Assembly: GCF_004121055.1 (NCBI RefSeq) | Contig: NZ_PYAL01000002.1 | Coordinates: 868,001-932,000, forward strand | Reading direction: 5' to 3' | Length of the DNA: 64,000 nucleotides | Origin: Achromobacter aloeverae | GTDB taxonomy: Bacteria; Pseudomonadota; Gammaproteobacteria; Burkholderiales; Burkholderiaceae_B | Part shown: positions 1-7,326 of the stretch, piece after piece | Position numbering within the stretch: position 1 is the first letter of the stretch | How the letters are laid out: each line of letters begins with the position of its first letter | Made by a program: the position numbers and the translations under genes | Notes under the pieces: model-generated | Told to the model about the DNA's origin: nothing | The model's database searches: none | The model's input: the letters and a program-made list of their open reading frames with translations, nothing else

Positions 1-1491
1 GCTCATGCGCCCGTCGGAAATGCGGACCATGTCGCGCACGCCCTGGCGCAGCAGCTTCTTGGGTATGGGCAGGTTGCCCCATTCCGGCATGCCGGGGCCA
101 CCCACCGGCCCCGCATTGCGCAACACGAGCACGGTGTTCTCGTCGGCGTCCAGGTCGGGATCGTCGACCGCCGCCAGCATTTCTTCGTTGGAGTCGAATA
201 CCAGCGCGCGGCCGGTATGACGCAAGAGCTTGGGGTTGGCGGCGGAGGGCTTGATCACCGCGCCGTCAGGGCAGAGGTTGCCGTGCAGCACGGCCAGCGC
301 CATGCCGGCCTCCGGACAGTCGGACGTGGCCGCGATCAAGGGCTGCTCGCAAGTCCGTATGGTGGGCGCCGCCTGCGCCGAGGGTCCTTCGTCCGCGTCG
401 GGCCAGGCGTCGATTTCCTCGCCCAGGGTGCGTCCCGTGACGGTGAGCGCCGACAGGTCCAGGTGCCCGCGCACCTGCTTGAGCACGGAAGGCAGGCCGC
501 CGGCGTAGTAGAAGTCTTCCATCAGGTGCTTGCCCGACGGATAGAGGTCGACGATGACCGGGACCGCGCGCGCCACGGCGTCCAGGTCGTCCAGGCCCAG
601 CGCGATGCCGGCGCGGCCCGCCATCGCCGGCAGGTGGACGGCGGCGTTGGTCGATCCGCCCAGCGCCATGTACGCGACGATGGCGTTCTGGAAGGAGGCG
701 CGCGTGATGAAGCGCGAGGGCTTGAGGTCTTCCCAGACCATGTCGACGATACGCTGGCCGCAGGCCCAGGCCATGCGGGGATGCGCGCTGTCCACCGCCG
801 GTATCGCCATGGCGCCCGGTAGCGACAGGCCCAGCGCCTCGGCGATCGCGGTCATGGTGCTGGCCGTGCCCATCGTGTTGCAGGTGCCCGGCGAACGCGC
901 CATCCGGCCTTCCAGGCGCACCCACTCGTCGTGTCCGATATTGCCGATGGCGTATTCCGCCCAGAACTTCTTGGTGTGCGTCCCCGCGCCCACGGCCTCG
1001 CCGCGATAGCGGTCGTCGAGCAGCGGCCCCGCCGGCAGGTAGATACAGGGGATGTCCATGGACAGCGCGCCCATGATCAGTCCCGGCGTGGTCTTGTCGC
1101 AGCCGCCCATCAGCACCACGCCGTCCAGCGGCAGGCTGCGCATCAGCTCTTCGGCCTCCATGGCGAGGAAGTTGCGGTAGATCATGGTCGTGGGCTTGAC
1201 CATGACCTCGCCCAGGCTCATCGCCGGCAGCTCGAAGGGAAAACCGCCGGCCTGCAGGATGCCGCGCTTGACGGATTCGGCACGCTCGCGCAGGTGCGCA
1301 TGGCAGGGCGACAGCTCGCTCCAGGTATTGAGGATGCCGATGCAGGGCCGGCCCAGGAAGGCCTCGCGGGAAAAGCCCTGTTGCTGCATGCGCTGGCGGT
1401 GGGCGAAGCCGCGTATTTCCTCGTTGGCGAACCAGCGCTGGCTGCGCAACTGGTCCAGCGTCTTGCGGGCGGCGGGGCGGATGGCGCTCAC
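1..1491 (-). CDS. IlvD/Edd-family dehydratase (sugar-acid or dihydroxy-acid), cut by the window edge
   Basis: This gene is open for 497 codons from a GTG at 1491 to the window edge, so its C-terminus (roughly 80-100 residues) lies outside. A GGAG ribosome site sits 8 nt before the GTG. The three cysteines that ligate the iron-sulfur cluster in the family are visible: C63 in SPCHAHL, C131 in GGCDKTTPG and C204 in GTCNTMG. K133 follows the second cysteine. Family members dehydrate dihydroxy acids (branched-chain synthesis) or aldonic acids such as xylonate and arabonate. It lies 24 bp after an HpcH-type aldolase and in one operon with a Bug receptor under a LacI-type repressor, so a catabolic sugar-acid dehydratase is inferred rather than biosynthetic IlvD. 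The substrate cannot be read from the sequence. Confidence 0.85.
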   Translation of the reverse strand, partial: MSAIRPAARKTLDQLRSQRWFANEEIRGFAHRQRMQQQGFSREAFLGRPCIGILNTWSELSPCHAHLRERAESVKRGILQAGGFPFELPAMSLGEVMVKPTTMIYRNFLAMEAEELMRSLPLDGVVLMGGCDKTTPGLIMGALSMDIPCIYLPAGPLLDDRYRGEAVGAGTHTKKFWAEYAIGNIGHDEWVRLEGRMARSPGTCNTMGTASTMTAIAEALGLSLPGAMAIPAVDSAHPRMAWACGQRIVDMVWEDLKPSRFITRASFQNAIVAYMALGGSTNAAVHLPAMAGRAGIALGLDDLDAVARAVPVIVDLYPSGKHLMEDFYYAGGLPSVLKQVRGHLDLSALTVTGRTLGEEIDAWPDADEGPSAQAAPTIRTCEQPLIAATSDCPEAGMALAVLHGNLCPDGAVIKPSAANPKLLRHTGRALVFDSNEEMLAAVDDPDLDADENTVLVLRNAGPVGGPGMPEWGNLPIPKKLLRQGVRDMVRISDGRMS

Positions 1492-1515
1492 GGCGATGTC
1501 TCCAGGAAAGAAAGG

Positions 1516-2316
1516 TCAGTATTGGCTGTCCGCCGCGGGACCGAGATGCTGGGCATAGCGGGCGGCGACGTCGTCGGCCGCCTTGCGCAGCAGCACCTGG
1601 TCGGTGGCGACGGCGACGAACAGCGCGCCCAGGTCCAGGCAGGCACGGGCCCGCTTCTCGTCCAGCATCAGTATGCCCGGCGCCTTGCCGCAGGCGCGAA
1701 TACGCCGGATGGCGTCGTCGATGGCGGCGCTGACCTTGGGATGCTGCAGCTCGCCGGGATGGCCCATGCTGGCCGACAGGTCGGCCGGTCCGATGAAAAT
1801 GCCGTCGACGCCGTCGACCGCGGCGATGGCTTCGATATTGTCCAGCGCTTCCTCGGTTTCCACCTGCACCAGCAGGCACAGCTCCTTGTCCGCATCGCGC
1901 ACGTAGTCCGCGTCGCGGCCGAAATGGCTGGCGCGCATGGTGCCGCCCATGCCGCGTATGCCATGCGGCGGATAACGCATGGCGGCGACGGCGGCGGCCG
2001 CTTCCCCGGCGTTCTGCACGAAGGGCAGCAGCAGCGTCTGCGCGCCGATGTCCAGATAGCGCTTGATCAGCACGGCATCGTTCCAGGCGGGACGAACCAC
2101 GGCCGATGACGGGCGCCGCTGCTCGGCCGCGACGGCCTGCAACTGTTGCAGCATGAGGGGCACGTCGCTGGGCGTGTGCTCGGTGTCCAGCAGCAGCCAG
2201 TCATAGCCGGCGCCGGCGATCAGCTCGGACACGAAGGGCGAGGCCAGGGTGGACCACAGGCCGATCTGCGGACGGCCGGCACGCAGGGCGTGCTTGAAGG
2301 AATTGTGCAAAGGCAT
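1516..2316 (-). CDS. HpcH/HpaI-family class II aldolase
   Basis: A 266-residue TIM-barrel aldolase of normal family length. It cleaves 2-keto-3-deoxy or 4-hydroxy-2-oxo acids to pyruvate plus an aldehyde, using a divalent metal. Visible active-site residues are H47 in DTEHTPSD, R75 in VVRPAW, and metal ligands E153 in VQVETEEA and D179 in GPADLS. Known members include HpaI (4-hydroxy-2-oxoheptanedioate), GarL and the 2-keto-3-deoxy-L-rhamnonate aldolase YfaU/RhmA. It lies 27 bp after the Bug receptor gene and 24 bp before the IlvD-type dehydratase. The dehydratase would make the 2-keto-3-deoxy acid that this enzyme cleaves. Substrate assignment is inference from context. Confidence 0.88.
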   Translation of the reverse strand: MPLHNSFKHALRAGRPQIGLWSTLASPFVSELIAGAGYDWLLLDTEHTPSDVPLMLQQLQAVAAEQRRPSSAVVRPAWNDAVLIKRYLDIGAQTLLLPFVQNAGEAAAAVAAMRYPPHGIRGMGGTMRASHFGRDADYVRDADKELCLLVQVETEEALDNIEAIAAVDGVDGIFIGPADLSASMGHPGELQHPKVSAAIDDAIRRIRACGKAPGILMLDEKRARACLDLGALFVAVATDQVLLRKAADDVAARYAQHLGPAADSQY

Positions 2317-2343
2317 GATGGGCTCGTTGTGTTTGCCGGGTTC

Positions 2344-3345
2344 TCAATCGATATGGACGTTGCCGGCGCGGATCACGTCGCCCATGGACTGGTAGTCCTT
2401 CTTCAGGCGGGCGCTGAACGCGTCAGGCGTCGAGGAGAGGACCTCGAAGCCCTGCGCTTCCATCGGCTTGCGGAAGGCGGGGTCGTCGAGGACCTTGCGC
2501 ATGGCCGCGCTCAACTTGTCGACCATGGGCGCGGGCGTGCCGGCGCGCACCAGCATGCCGCTCCACGCCACCGATTCCACGCCGGGCAGGCCGACCTCGG
2601 CCATGGTGGGGACATCGGGCAGCAGCGGCGAACGCTTGGTGTCGGCCACCGCCAGGACGCGGACCTTGCCGGATTGGTGGAAAGGAATCACGGCAGACAG
2701 GTTGTGGAACATCATCGGGATCTGGCCCGCCAGCACGTCGTTCAGCGCGGCGGGGCCGCCCTTGTAGGGGATGTGCATCAGCTGCACGCCCGCCTTGGCC
2801 TGGAACTGCAGGCCCACCAGGTGCATGGTGTTGCCGTTGCCGGCCGACCCGAAGGCCAGCGCGCCGGGCTTGGCCTTGGCGGCGGCGATGACGTCGGCCA
2901 CGGAGTGGTAGGGCGTTTGCGCGCCCACCAGCAGCACGTTGGGCGTCTGGTTGGTGAGCGTCAGCGGCTGGAAGTCCTTCAGCGGATCGAAGCCGGCGTC
3001 CTTGTACAGGTGCGGGTTCACGGCCAGGGTGCTGACCGAGCCGTAGAAGACGGTGTAGCCGTCGGCCGGCGTGATGCGGGCGACGTTGGCCGCCGCGATA
3101 TTGCCGTTGGCGCCGGGCCGGTTGAGGATGATGACGGACTGCCCCAGTTCCTTGCCCAGCGCCTGGCCGAAGGGACGGGCGAACTGGTCCGCCGCGCCGC
3201 CGGGCGGCTGGGGCACCACGATGGTGATGGGCTGGCTGGGATAGTCGCCGTTGGCCTGGGCGGCCTGGGGCAGGCAGGTCGTGGCGATCACGGCAAGCGC
3301 GCCGGCAAACAGGGCGAGGGCGCGCGCGGGGGCGGTCGAGGGCAT
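2344..3345 (-). CDS. Bug/TctC-family periplasmic solute receptor
   Basis: A 333-residue receptor of the tripartite tricarboxylate transporter family. The chosen ATG at 3345 is preceded by AGGAGA at 9 nt, better than an in-frame start 54 nt upstream. An N-terminal signal peptide ends near AQA, followed by the Bug hallmark start YPSQPITIVVPQPPGG, which binds the carboxylate of the ligand. Later Bug landmarks are HIPYKGG and the LPDVPTMAE segment. It is the first gene of the operon with the HpcH aldolase and IlvD-type dehydratase, divergent from the lacI-type gene, so it probably captures the sugar acid used by this pathway. No TctA/TctB genes are nearby, so the membrane partner must be elsewhere. 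Confidence 0.9.
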   Translation of the reverse strand: MPSTAPARALALFAGALAVIATTCLPQAAQANGDYPSQPITIVVPQPPGGAADQFARPFGQALGKELGQSVIILNRPGANGNIAAANVARITPADGYTVFYGSVSTLAVNPHLYKDAGFDPLKDFQPLTLTNQTPNVLLVGAQTPYHSVADVIAAAKAKPGALAFGSAGNGNTMHLVGLQFQAKAGVQLMHIPYKGGPAALNDVLAGQIPMMFHNLSAVIPFHQSGKVRVLAVADTKRSPLLPDVPTMAEVGLPGVESVAWSGMLVRAGTPAPMVDKLSAAMRKVLDDPAFRKPMEAQGFEVLSSTPDAFSARLKKDYQSMGDVIRAGNVHID

Positions 3346-3459
3346 GGGGTGTCGTCTCCTGGTGTCTTTCAATACCGCGGCGGCGGATGCCGGCCTCATC
3401 GCCGGCAGCGGTCGCCGCGGTTCATATGCCTGGTTTGTATATGCGTATAGGCCTGGGAT

Positions 3460-3475
3460 ATGAAACCGGTTTCAT
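3460..3475. promoter_or_regulatory. LacI-type operator O1
   Basis: A perfect 16-bp palindrome, ATGAAACCGGTTTCAT, with the central CpG typical of LacI/GalR-family operators. It is 114 bp upstream of the Bug start codon and identical to the copy at 3589-3604. Binding by the adjacent LacI-type protein is inferred from location and symmetry. Confidence 0.75.
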
Positions 3476-3588
3476 CGTGGTGTCGAAAAAACGCCGGCGG
3501 AATGAGCGTCGGCGTATTCGCTGCCTCCATCGGCTGGGGGCGGCCCGGCATCACGTCCATTCCATGGGCTTCCCCGGGAAGTTTTTAT

Positions 3589-3604
3589 ATGAAACCGGTT
3601 TCAT
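3589..3604. promoter_or_regulatory. LacI-type operator O2
   Basis: A second perfect copy of ATGAAACCGGTTTCAT, 121 bp upstream of the lacI-type start codon. It would cover the -35 region of a promoter using TATTAT at 3615-3620, which suggests autorepression. The two spaced sites could allow DNA looping by a tetrameric repressor; that is inference. Confidence 0.75.
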
Positions 3605-3725
3605 GGCAAAAGTGTATTATTCCTTCTTGCCGGTCGTCAATCATCGGACCGCTCATTAGTTCATACCTTCAACACCAACCAGCGCGGCCCGGCCCGGTCG
3701 CACAGCCAGTCATACAGGGGAAGCC

Positions 3726-4805
3726 ATGACCGCCGACGCGCCGGACGAAAGCGCCACACGCCGCCGTGGCGCGCGTCCGAAATTGCTGGCCACCACCAAT
3801 CGCGACATCGCCCGATTGGCGCAGGTGTCCGTGGTGACGGTCTCGCGCTATTTCAATTCGCCCGAGCTGGTTTCCGAAGGGGTGCGCGCACGCCTGCGTG
3901 AAGTCATCGCCCAGACCGGCTATGTCCCCAGCCAGGTCGCGCGCCGCCTGGCGTCGTCCAAGAGCGGCGTGGTCGGCGCCGTCATGCAGAACATAGGCAG
4001 TCCCACGTTCGCCCGCGTCGTGCAGGGCATTACCGAAGTGGTGGACCGGCACGGGCTGCAACTGCTGCTCGCCAGCAGCGACTACCTTCAGCATGCCGAG
4101 GCGCGCGCGATACGGACGTTCCTGGGGTGGCATCCCAGCGCGCTGATCCTCACCCGCGGCGACCACGCGCCCGATATCGAAGCCTTGCTGCGCGGTACAC
4201 GCGTGCCCGTGGTGGAAGCCTGGGACCTGGCCGACGACAGGCCCTTTCACCAGGTCGGCTTCCGGCAGCGGGACGCGGGCGCGCTGGTCGCGCGGCATTT
4301 CCTCGAACAGGGCGTGCGGCATGCGCGTTATGTGCTGCCCGCCAGCGCGCAGGACAGCCGCGCGACGCGCCGCGGCGAAGGCTTTGTGGCGGCCATGCGC
4401 GCGGGCGGCGCCGATGCGGCATGCGTGCGCGCGGACGAGGCGGATGACTTCGCGGCTGGGGAGGCCGCCATCGCGGCCTTTGCGGCCGAGCCGCCGGCGA
4501 GCCGGCCGCGGGCGCTGGCGTTCGCCAACGACAACATGGCGATGGCGGCCTTGCTGCGTGCGCCGGCCCATGACGTGCAGGTGCCGCGCGATTGCGGCGT
4601 GGCGGGTTACGGCGATGCCCTGGTGGCGCCCATGCTCTCGCCCGCGTTGACCACGGTGCGCCCCGATCCCTATGCGATAGGGGCCGCCGCCGCGCATGCG
4701 GCCCTGCGTCTCATGCAGGGCGGGGCCGACAGCGGCGCCGCGGTGGCGCGCCAGGAAGTGCCCTGCACGCTGGTCGCCCGCGCCAGCAGCACGATGCTCG
4801 AATGA
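3726..4805 (+). CDS. LacI/GntR-type transcriptional repressor
   Basis: A 359-residue LacI-family regulator. The N-terminal helix-turn-helix spans about residues 25-44 (DIARLAQVSVVTVSRYFN) and is followed by the hinge RRLASSKS. The rest is a periplasmic-binding-protein-like effector domain beginning GVVGAVMQNIGSP. It most resembles the gluconate-type (GntR of Escherichia coli) branch of the LacI family, fitting an aldonate or keto-sugar-acid effector. It is divergent from the Bug-aldolase-dehydratase operon, with two palindromes between them, and 39 bp ahead of the enolase-superfamily gene, which probably shares its transcript. Repression relieved by the pathway substrate or intermediate is the expected mode. 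Confidence 0.88.
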   Translation: MTADAPDESATRRRGARPKLLATTNRDIARLAQVSVVTVSRYFNSPELVSEGVRARLREVIAQTGYVPSQVARRLASSKSGVVGAVMQNIGSPTFARVVQGITEVVDRHGLQLLLASSDYLQHAEARAIRTFLGWHPSALILTRGDHAPDIEALLRGTRVPVVEAWDLADDRPFHQVGFRQRDAGALVARHFLEQGVRHARYVLPASAQDSRATRRGEGFVAAMRAGGADAACVRADEADDFAAGEAAIAAFAAEPPASRPRALAFANDNMAMAALLRAPAHDVQVPRDCGVAGYGDALVAPMLSPALTTVRPDPYAIGAAAAHAALRLMQGGADSGAAVARQEVPCTLVARASSTMLE

Positions 4806-4844
4806 CCGGATTCGTTTTTCCCATCCTTTCTCACCGATCACGAC

Positions 4845-5987
4845 ATGGCTCAAGAAAGCAGCTTCGAAATCACCCGCCTGGAAACCTTCGTCCTGCGCGT
4901 CCCCGCGAGTCCGCCGGTGCGCACGTCGTTTGGCGTAATGCATGACCGTCCCGCGCTGCTGGTGCGCGTGACGGGCAAGGAGGGGTTCCAGGGTTGGGGG
5001 GAGGTCTGGTGCAACTTTCCCGCCGTGGGCGCCGAACATCGCGCGCGCCTGGTGGATACCTGCGTCAAGCCCTTGCTGTCTGGCCAGACTTGGCGCGACC
5101 CCGGCGAGTGCTTTGATGCGCTAAGCGCGCGTCTACATATCCTGGGAATCCAGTCCGGGGAACCGGGACCGTTGGCGCAGGCGGTGGCCGGCGTCGATAC
5201 CGCCATCTGGGATATGGTGGCGCGCCGTGCGGGCCAGCCCTTGTGGCGCTACCTGGGAGGACAACCGACGATCGACGTCTATACGTCGGGCATCAATCCG
5301 GACCGGCCCGAACGCGTCGCCGAGGCCAAGGCGCGTGAAGGGTATACGGCGTTCAAGCTCAAGGTCGGTTTCGGTGACCAGCGCGACGAGGACAATGTCC
5401 GGACCTTGCGCCAGGCCATGGGCACGGGGGCCACGCTGATGGTCGACGCCAACCAGGCATGGACGCCGACGCAGTCGGCGGAGATGGCGGCGCGCCTGGC
5501 GGCCTACGACCTGGCGTGGCTGGAAGAGCCATTGCCCGCCGACACGCCCTGGCCGACGTGGCGCACATTGACGGCGGGGTCGCCCATCCCCATCGCCGGC
5601 GGGGAAAACCTGCGCGGGCCGGAGGCCTTCGTCGCGGCCATGGAGGAGGGCGGCTTGTCCGTCATCCAGCCCGACCTGGGCAAATGGGGTGGTTTCAGCG
5701 CCTGCCTGCCGGTGGCGCGCGATGTCTTGCAGCGCGGGCGCCGCTACTGTCCGCATTGGCTGGGTGGCGGCATCGGGCTGACGGCCTCCATGCACCTGAA
5801 GGCCGCGATAGGCGGGGCCGGATATGTCGAGGTGGACTCCAATCCCAATGCCCTGCGCGACTGGCTGCTGCCGGCCGATTACGCGGTCAAGGACGGCAAG
5901 GTGACCTTGTCCGGAGAGGCGGGGCTGGGCGTCACGCCGGACCTGGAGCGCTTGCGGCCGTATATCGTTGCGGCGTACGGTACCTGA
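4845..5987 (+). CDS. Mandelate racemase/muconate lactonizing enzyme family dehydratase
   Basis: A 380-residue enolase-superfamily enzyme of full length. The N-terminal capping domain is followed by a barrel with all expected catalytic positions: K171 and K173 in FKLKVG, metal ligands D201 (VDANQAW), E227 (LEEPL) and E254 (GGEN), and H304 in CPHWLGGG. The KxK and His pair fits acid-sugar dehydratases such as those for rhamnonate, galactonate or fuconate. It would give the 2-keto-3-deoxy acid used by the HpcH aldolase encoded across the divergent promoter. Two unrelated dehydratase types in one regulon suggests two entry substrates or successive dehydrations. The precise sugar acid is unknown. 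Confidence 0.87.
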   Translation: MAQESSFEITRLETFVLRVPASPPVRTSFGVMHDRPALLVRVTGKEGFQGWGEVWCNFPAVGAEHRARLVDTCVKPLLSGQTWRDPGECFDALSARLHILGIQSGEPGPLAQAVAGVDTAIWDMVARRAGQPLWRYLGGQPTIDVYTSGINPDRPERVAEAKAREGYTAFKLKVGFGDQRDEDNVRTLRQAMGTGATLMVDANQAWTPTQSAEMAARLAAYDLAWLEEPLPADTPWPTWRTLTAGSPIPIAGGENLRGPEAFVAAMEEGGLSVIQPDLGKWGGFSACLPVARDVLQRGRRYCPHWLGGGIGLTASMHLKAAIGGAGYVEVDSNPNALRDWLLPADYAVKDGKVTLSGEAGLGVTPDLERLRPYIVAAYGT

Positions 5988-6044
5988 CGAGTCCGCAAGG
6001 CCGGTTGGTACGCACCGGGCCTGCGTTCAGTGTTCAGTTTCTGC

Positions 6045-6086
6045 CTGCTTGCATCCGCTTCGCGTCCGCTGTGCGGATGCAAGCAG
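6045..6086. terminator. 14-bp inverted repeat, possible bidirectional terminator
   Basis: Perfect 14-bp arms (CTGCTTGCATCCGC at 6045-6058 and its complement at 6073-6086) flank a 14-nt loop. The hairpin lies between the enolase-superfamily gene (plus) and the TpsB remnant (minus), where a shared terminator is expected. There is no clear U-tract on either side, so it could instead be an old repeat or recombination scar. Confidence 0.4.
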
Positions 6087-6092
6087 CGGCTA

Positions 6093-6362
6093 TCAGAAGC
6101 CCTTGCTGATCACCGCCCACACGCGGGTGGACGATTGATCCGACACCACTGAAGGCACGCCGCCGATGCGGCGCGCGACCGAGATGCTCACGCGCCAGAG
6201 GTCCTTGCCCCCCCACGCCAGGCCGACGCCGGCGCCGGAGAGCGTGGCGCTGTTGTCTCCGCCGCTCCATGGATGACGGTTGAGCTTGGCGTGGGCGCTG
6301 TCGAAGAACGCCACCGTCTGCCATTGACCGGTCATGAAGTCGCCGAGGTCATGGCGCCATGG
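6093..6362 (-). pseudogene. C-terminal remnant of a TpsB/ShlB-type two-partner secretion transporter
   Basis: About 89 codons that read as the last strands of a TpsB (FhaC/ShlB/HecB) beta-barrel: GQWQTVAFFDSAHAKLN, then LSGAGVGLAWGGKD, and a C-terminal STRVWAVISKGF ending in the terminal phenylalanine typical of outer-membrane proteins. Intact members are around 550-600 residues with POTRA domains and a signal peptide; none of that is present. The readable part starts directly after the hepT stop codon (6363-6365), so the rest was lost when the toxin-antitoxin block arrived or by a later deletion. It is unlikely to be functional. Recognition rests on pattern memory of the family, not a search. 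Confidence 0.65.
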
Positions 6363-6731
6363 CTAGCTGATATGGCCGTCATTGATATCACGCTGAACGA
6401 TGGCCAATTGTTGTAATAACTTAGGCAGCGCCGCCTGCACTGTGTCCCACACCACGTCGAGGTTGATGTCGAAATAGCCGTGTGCGATGCGGTTTCGCAT
6501 CCCACGCATATTGCGCCACGGCACGTTTGGGTGCGCCTGCGCAAATTCGGCGTAGCTGTCCATCACTTTCGTGGCGGCCTCGCCGATGATGATGAGGCTC
6601 ATGATGGTGGCCTGTTGGGTACGCTTATCCTCCAGGAAGTCGGATTTGGTCAGCCCGGCCACAAAGTCACATGCATTCCCAGCGGCTTGCCGCATATGGT
6701 CCAGATAGTCTCCCAGGCGACTTTCAGTCAT
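6363..6731 (-). CDS. hepT: HepT-like HEPN ribonuclease toxin (DUF86)
   Basis: A 122-residue all-helical HEPN protein. The nuclease motif RX4HXY is intact: R79, H84 and Y86 in MRNRIAHGYFD. In characterised HepT/MntA (type VII) systems the HEPN protein cleaves RNA, and the partner nucleotidyltransferase adds AMP units to the tyrosine next to the RX4H motif to silence it. The start codon overlaps the stop of the upstream mntA-like gene (ATGA at 6728-6731), the standard antitoxin-first order. Base composition is less GC-rich than flanking genes, and its stop abuts the TpsB remnant, both signs of acquisition. Confidence 0.9.
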   Translation of the reverse strand: MTESRLGDYLDHMRQAAGNACDFVAGLTKSDFLEDKRTQQATIMSLIIIGEAATKVMDSYAEFAQAHPNVPWRNMRGMRNRIAHGYFDINLDVVWDTVQAALPKLLQQLAIVQRDINDGHIS

Positions 6732-7024
6732 ACCGGCCTGGCCTCCGCGAGAACCTTGGCTCTAAACCTGGGTGGTAGATCAGCGGGGGTCAACAGATCG
6801 ACATGAACGCCGAGCAACAATTCAAGCTCGTCCTGGAGGCCGCCAAGGTCGAATAGCGTCGCCCCCGGCAATGCATCCACCAGGAGATCAATGTCGCTCC
6901 CGTCCCGATCTGTTCCATGTAGCACCGAGCCGAAGATGCGCGGATTCGCTGTTGGAAAGCGGCTAACTGCCTCAAGTACCGCGCTTCGATATATGTCTAG
7001 CACAGCAGACGGTCGCATGGTCAT
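6728..7024 (-). CDS. mntA: MntA-like nucleotidyltransferase antitoxin
   Basis: A 98-residue minimal nucleotidyltransferase. The GSX10DXD motif is visible as G32-S33 and D44/D46 in FGSVLHGT...SDIDLLVD, with a third acidic residue at D76 (VDLL). Proteins of this size paired with HepT act as antitoxins by AMPylating the toxin. It overlaps hepT by 4 bp and is expected to be translationally coupled. An intact active site means enzymatic rather than purely binding-based neutralisation is possible. The promoter would lie in the AT-richer stretch beyond 7025 shared with the divergent kfrA-like gene. Confidence 0.9.
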   Translation of the reverse strand: MTMRPSAVLDIYRSAVLEAVSRFPTANPRIFGSVLHGTDRDGSDIDLLVDALPGATLFDLGGLQDELELLLGVHVDLLTPADLPPRFRAKVLAEARPV

Positions 7025-7185
7025 TCCTTCCTATGAATGCTGCCTGAGATGATATGTCAATAGCAGGGCGGCGGCCATTGATCGGCGCGACGATGCCATC
7101 ACCTTGCTACCCCGGTTTTCTCTAAAGGAGAGATTCGCCGGCGCCGCTTTGCAGCAAGAGAACTTGTTTTTCACATCGATGTCTT

Positions 7186-7222
7186 GGATAATACATCAAA
7201 TGTATTGAATAATACATTATCC
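7186..7222. promoter_or_regulatory. Nested palindromic operator cluster upstream of kfrA-like gene
   Basis: A 37-bp element with outer arms GGATAAT (7186-7192) and ATTATCC (7216-7222). It encloses three alternating 7-mers: AATACAT (7190-7196), ATGTATT (7200-7206) and AATACAT (7211-7217). KfrA proteins of broad-host-range plasmids bind repeats in their own promoter and autorepress; binding here is inferred. Confidence 0.6.
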
Positions 7223-7234
7223 TCAGATAAGGTC

Positions 7235-7253
7235 GGATAACTTTTAATTATCC
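7235..7253. promoter_or_regulatory. Second palindrome upstream of kfrA-like gene
   Basis: GGATAACTTTTAATTATCC: arms GGATAA and TTATCC repeat the outer arms of the neighbouring 37-bp element, 13 bp away. The shared GGATAA/TTATCC half-sites suggest that one protein recognises both elements. Confidence 0.5.
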
Positions 7254-7326
7254 AGCCTAGATATCCGGGATCGCTGGCGGCGGCATCGCTGCCAGCGCAC
7301 AGCGACACAGACGGGAGAACGAATCC

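Larger units (their letters stand above)
3346..3725. promoter_or_regulatory. Divergent promoter region between the sugar-acid operon and its LacI-type regulator
   Basis: A 380-bp gene-free stretch separating the Bug-aldolase-dehydratase operon (minus) from the lacI-type gene (plus). It holds two copies of the same 16-bp palindrome (listed separately), 129 bp apart centre to centre. On the plus strand a TATTAT box at 3615-3620 could be the -10 of the regulator gene, which would place the second palindrome over its -35 region. Short open frames here have no plausible start signals or protein-like composition. Confidence 0.6.
7025..7326. promoter_or_regulatory. Divergent AT-rich intergenic region with operator array
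   Basis: About 300 bp without a gene, between mntA (minus) and the kfrA-like gene (plus). The half next to kfrA is strikingly AT-rich for this genome and carries nested inverted repeats (7186-7222 and 7235-7253). The mntA-proximal half shows only a small TCTCT/AGAGA hairpin at 7119-7133. Confidence 0.55.

Noticed and set aside
6045-6086. Inverted repeat as an insertion-sequence end
   Set aside because: No transposase or second copy of the arms at the other edge of the block was seen, so a hairpin terminator or scar is simpler.
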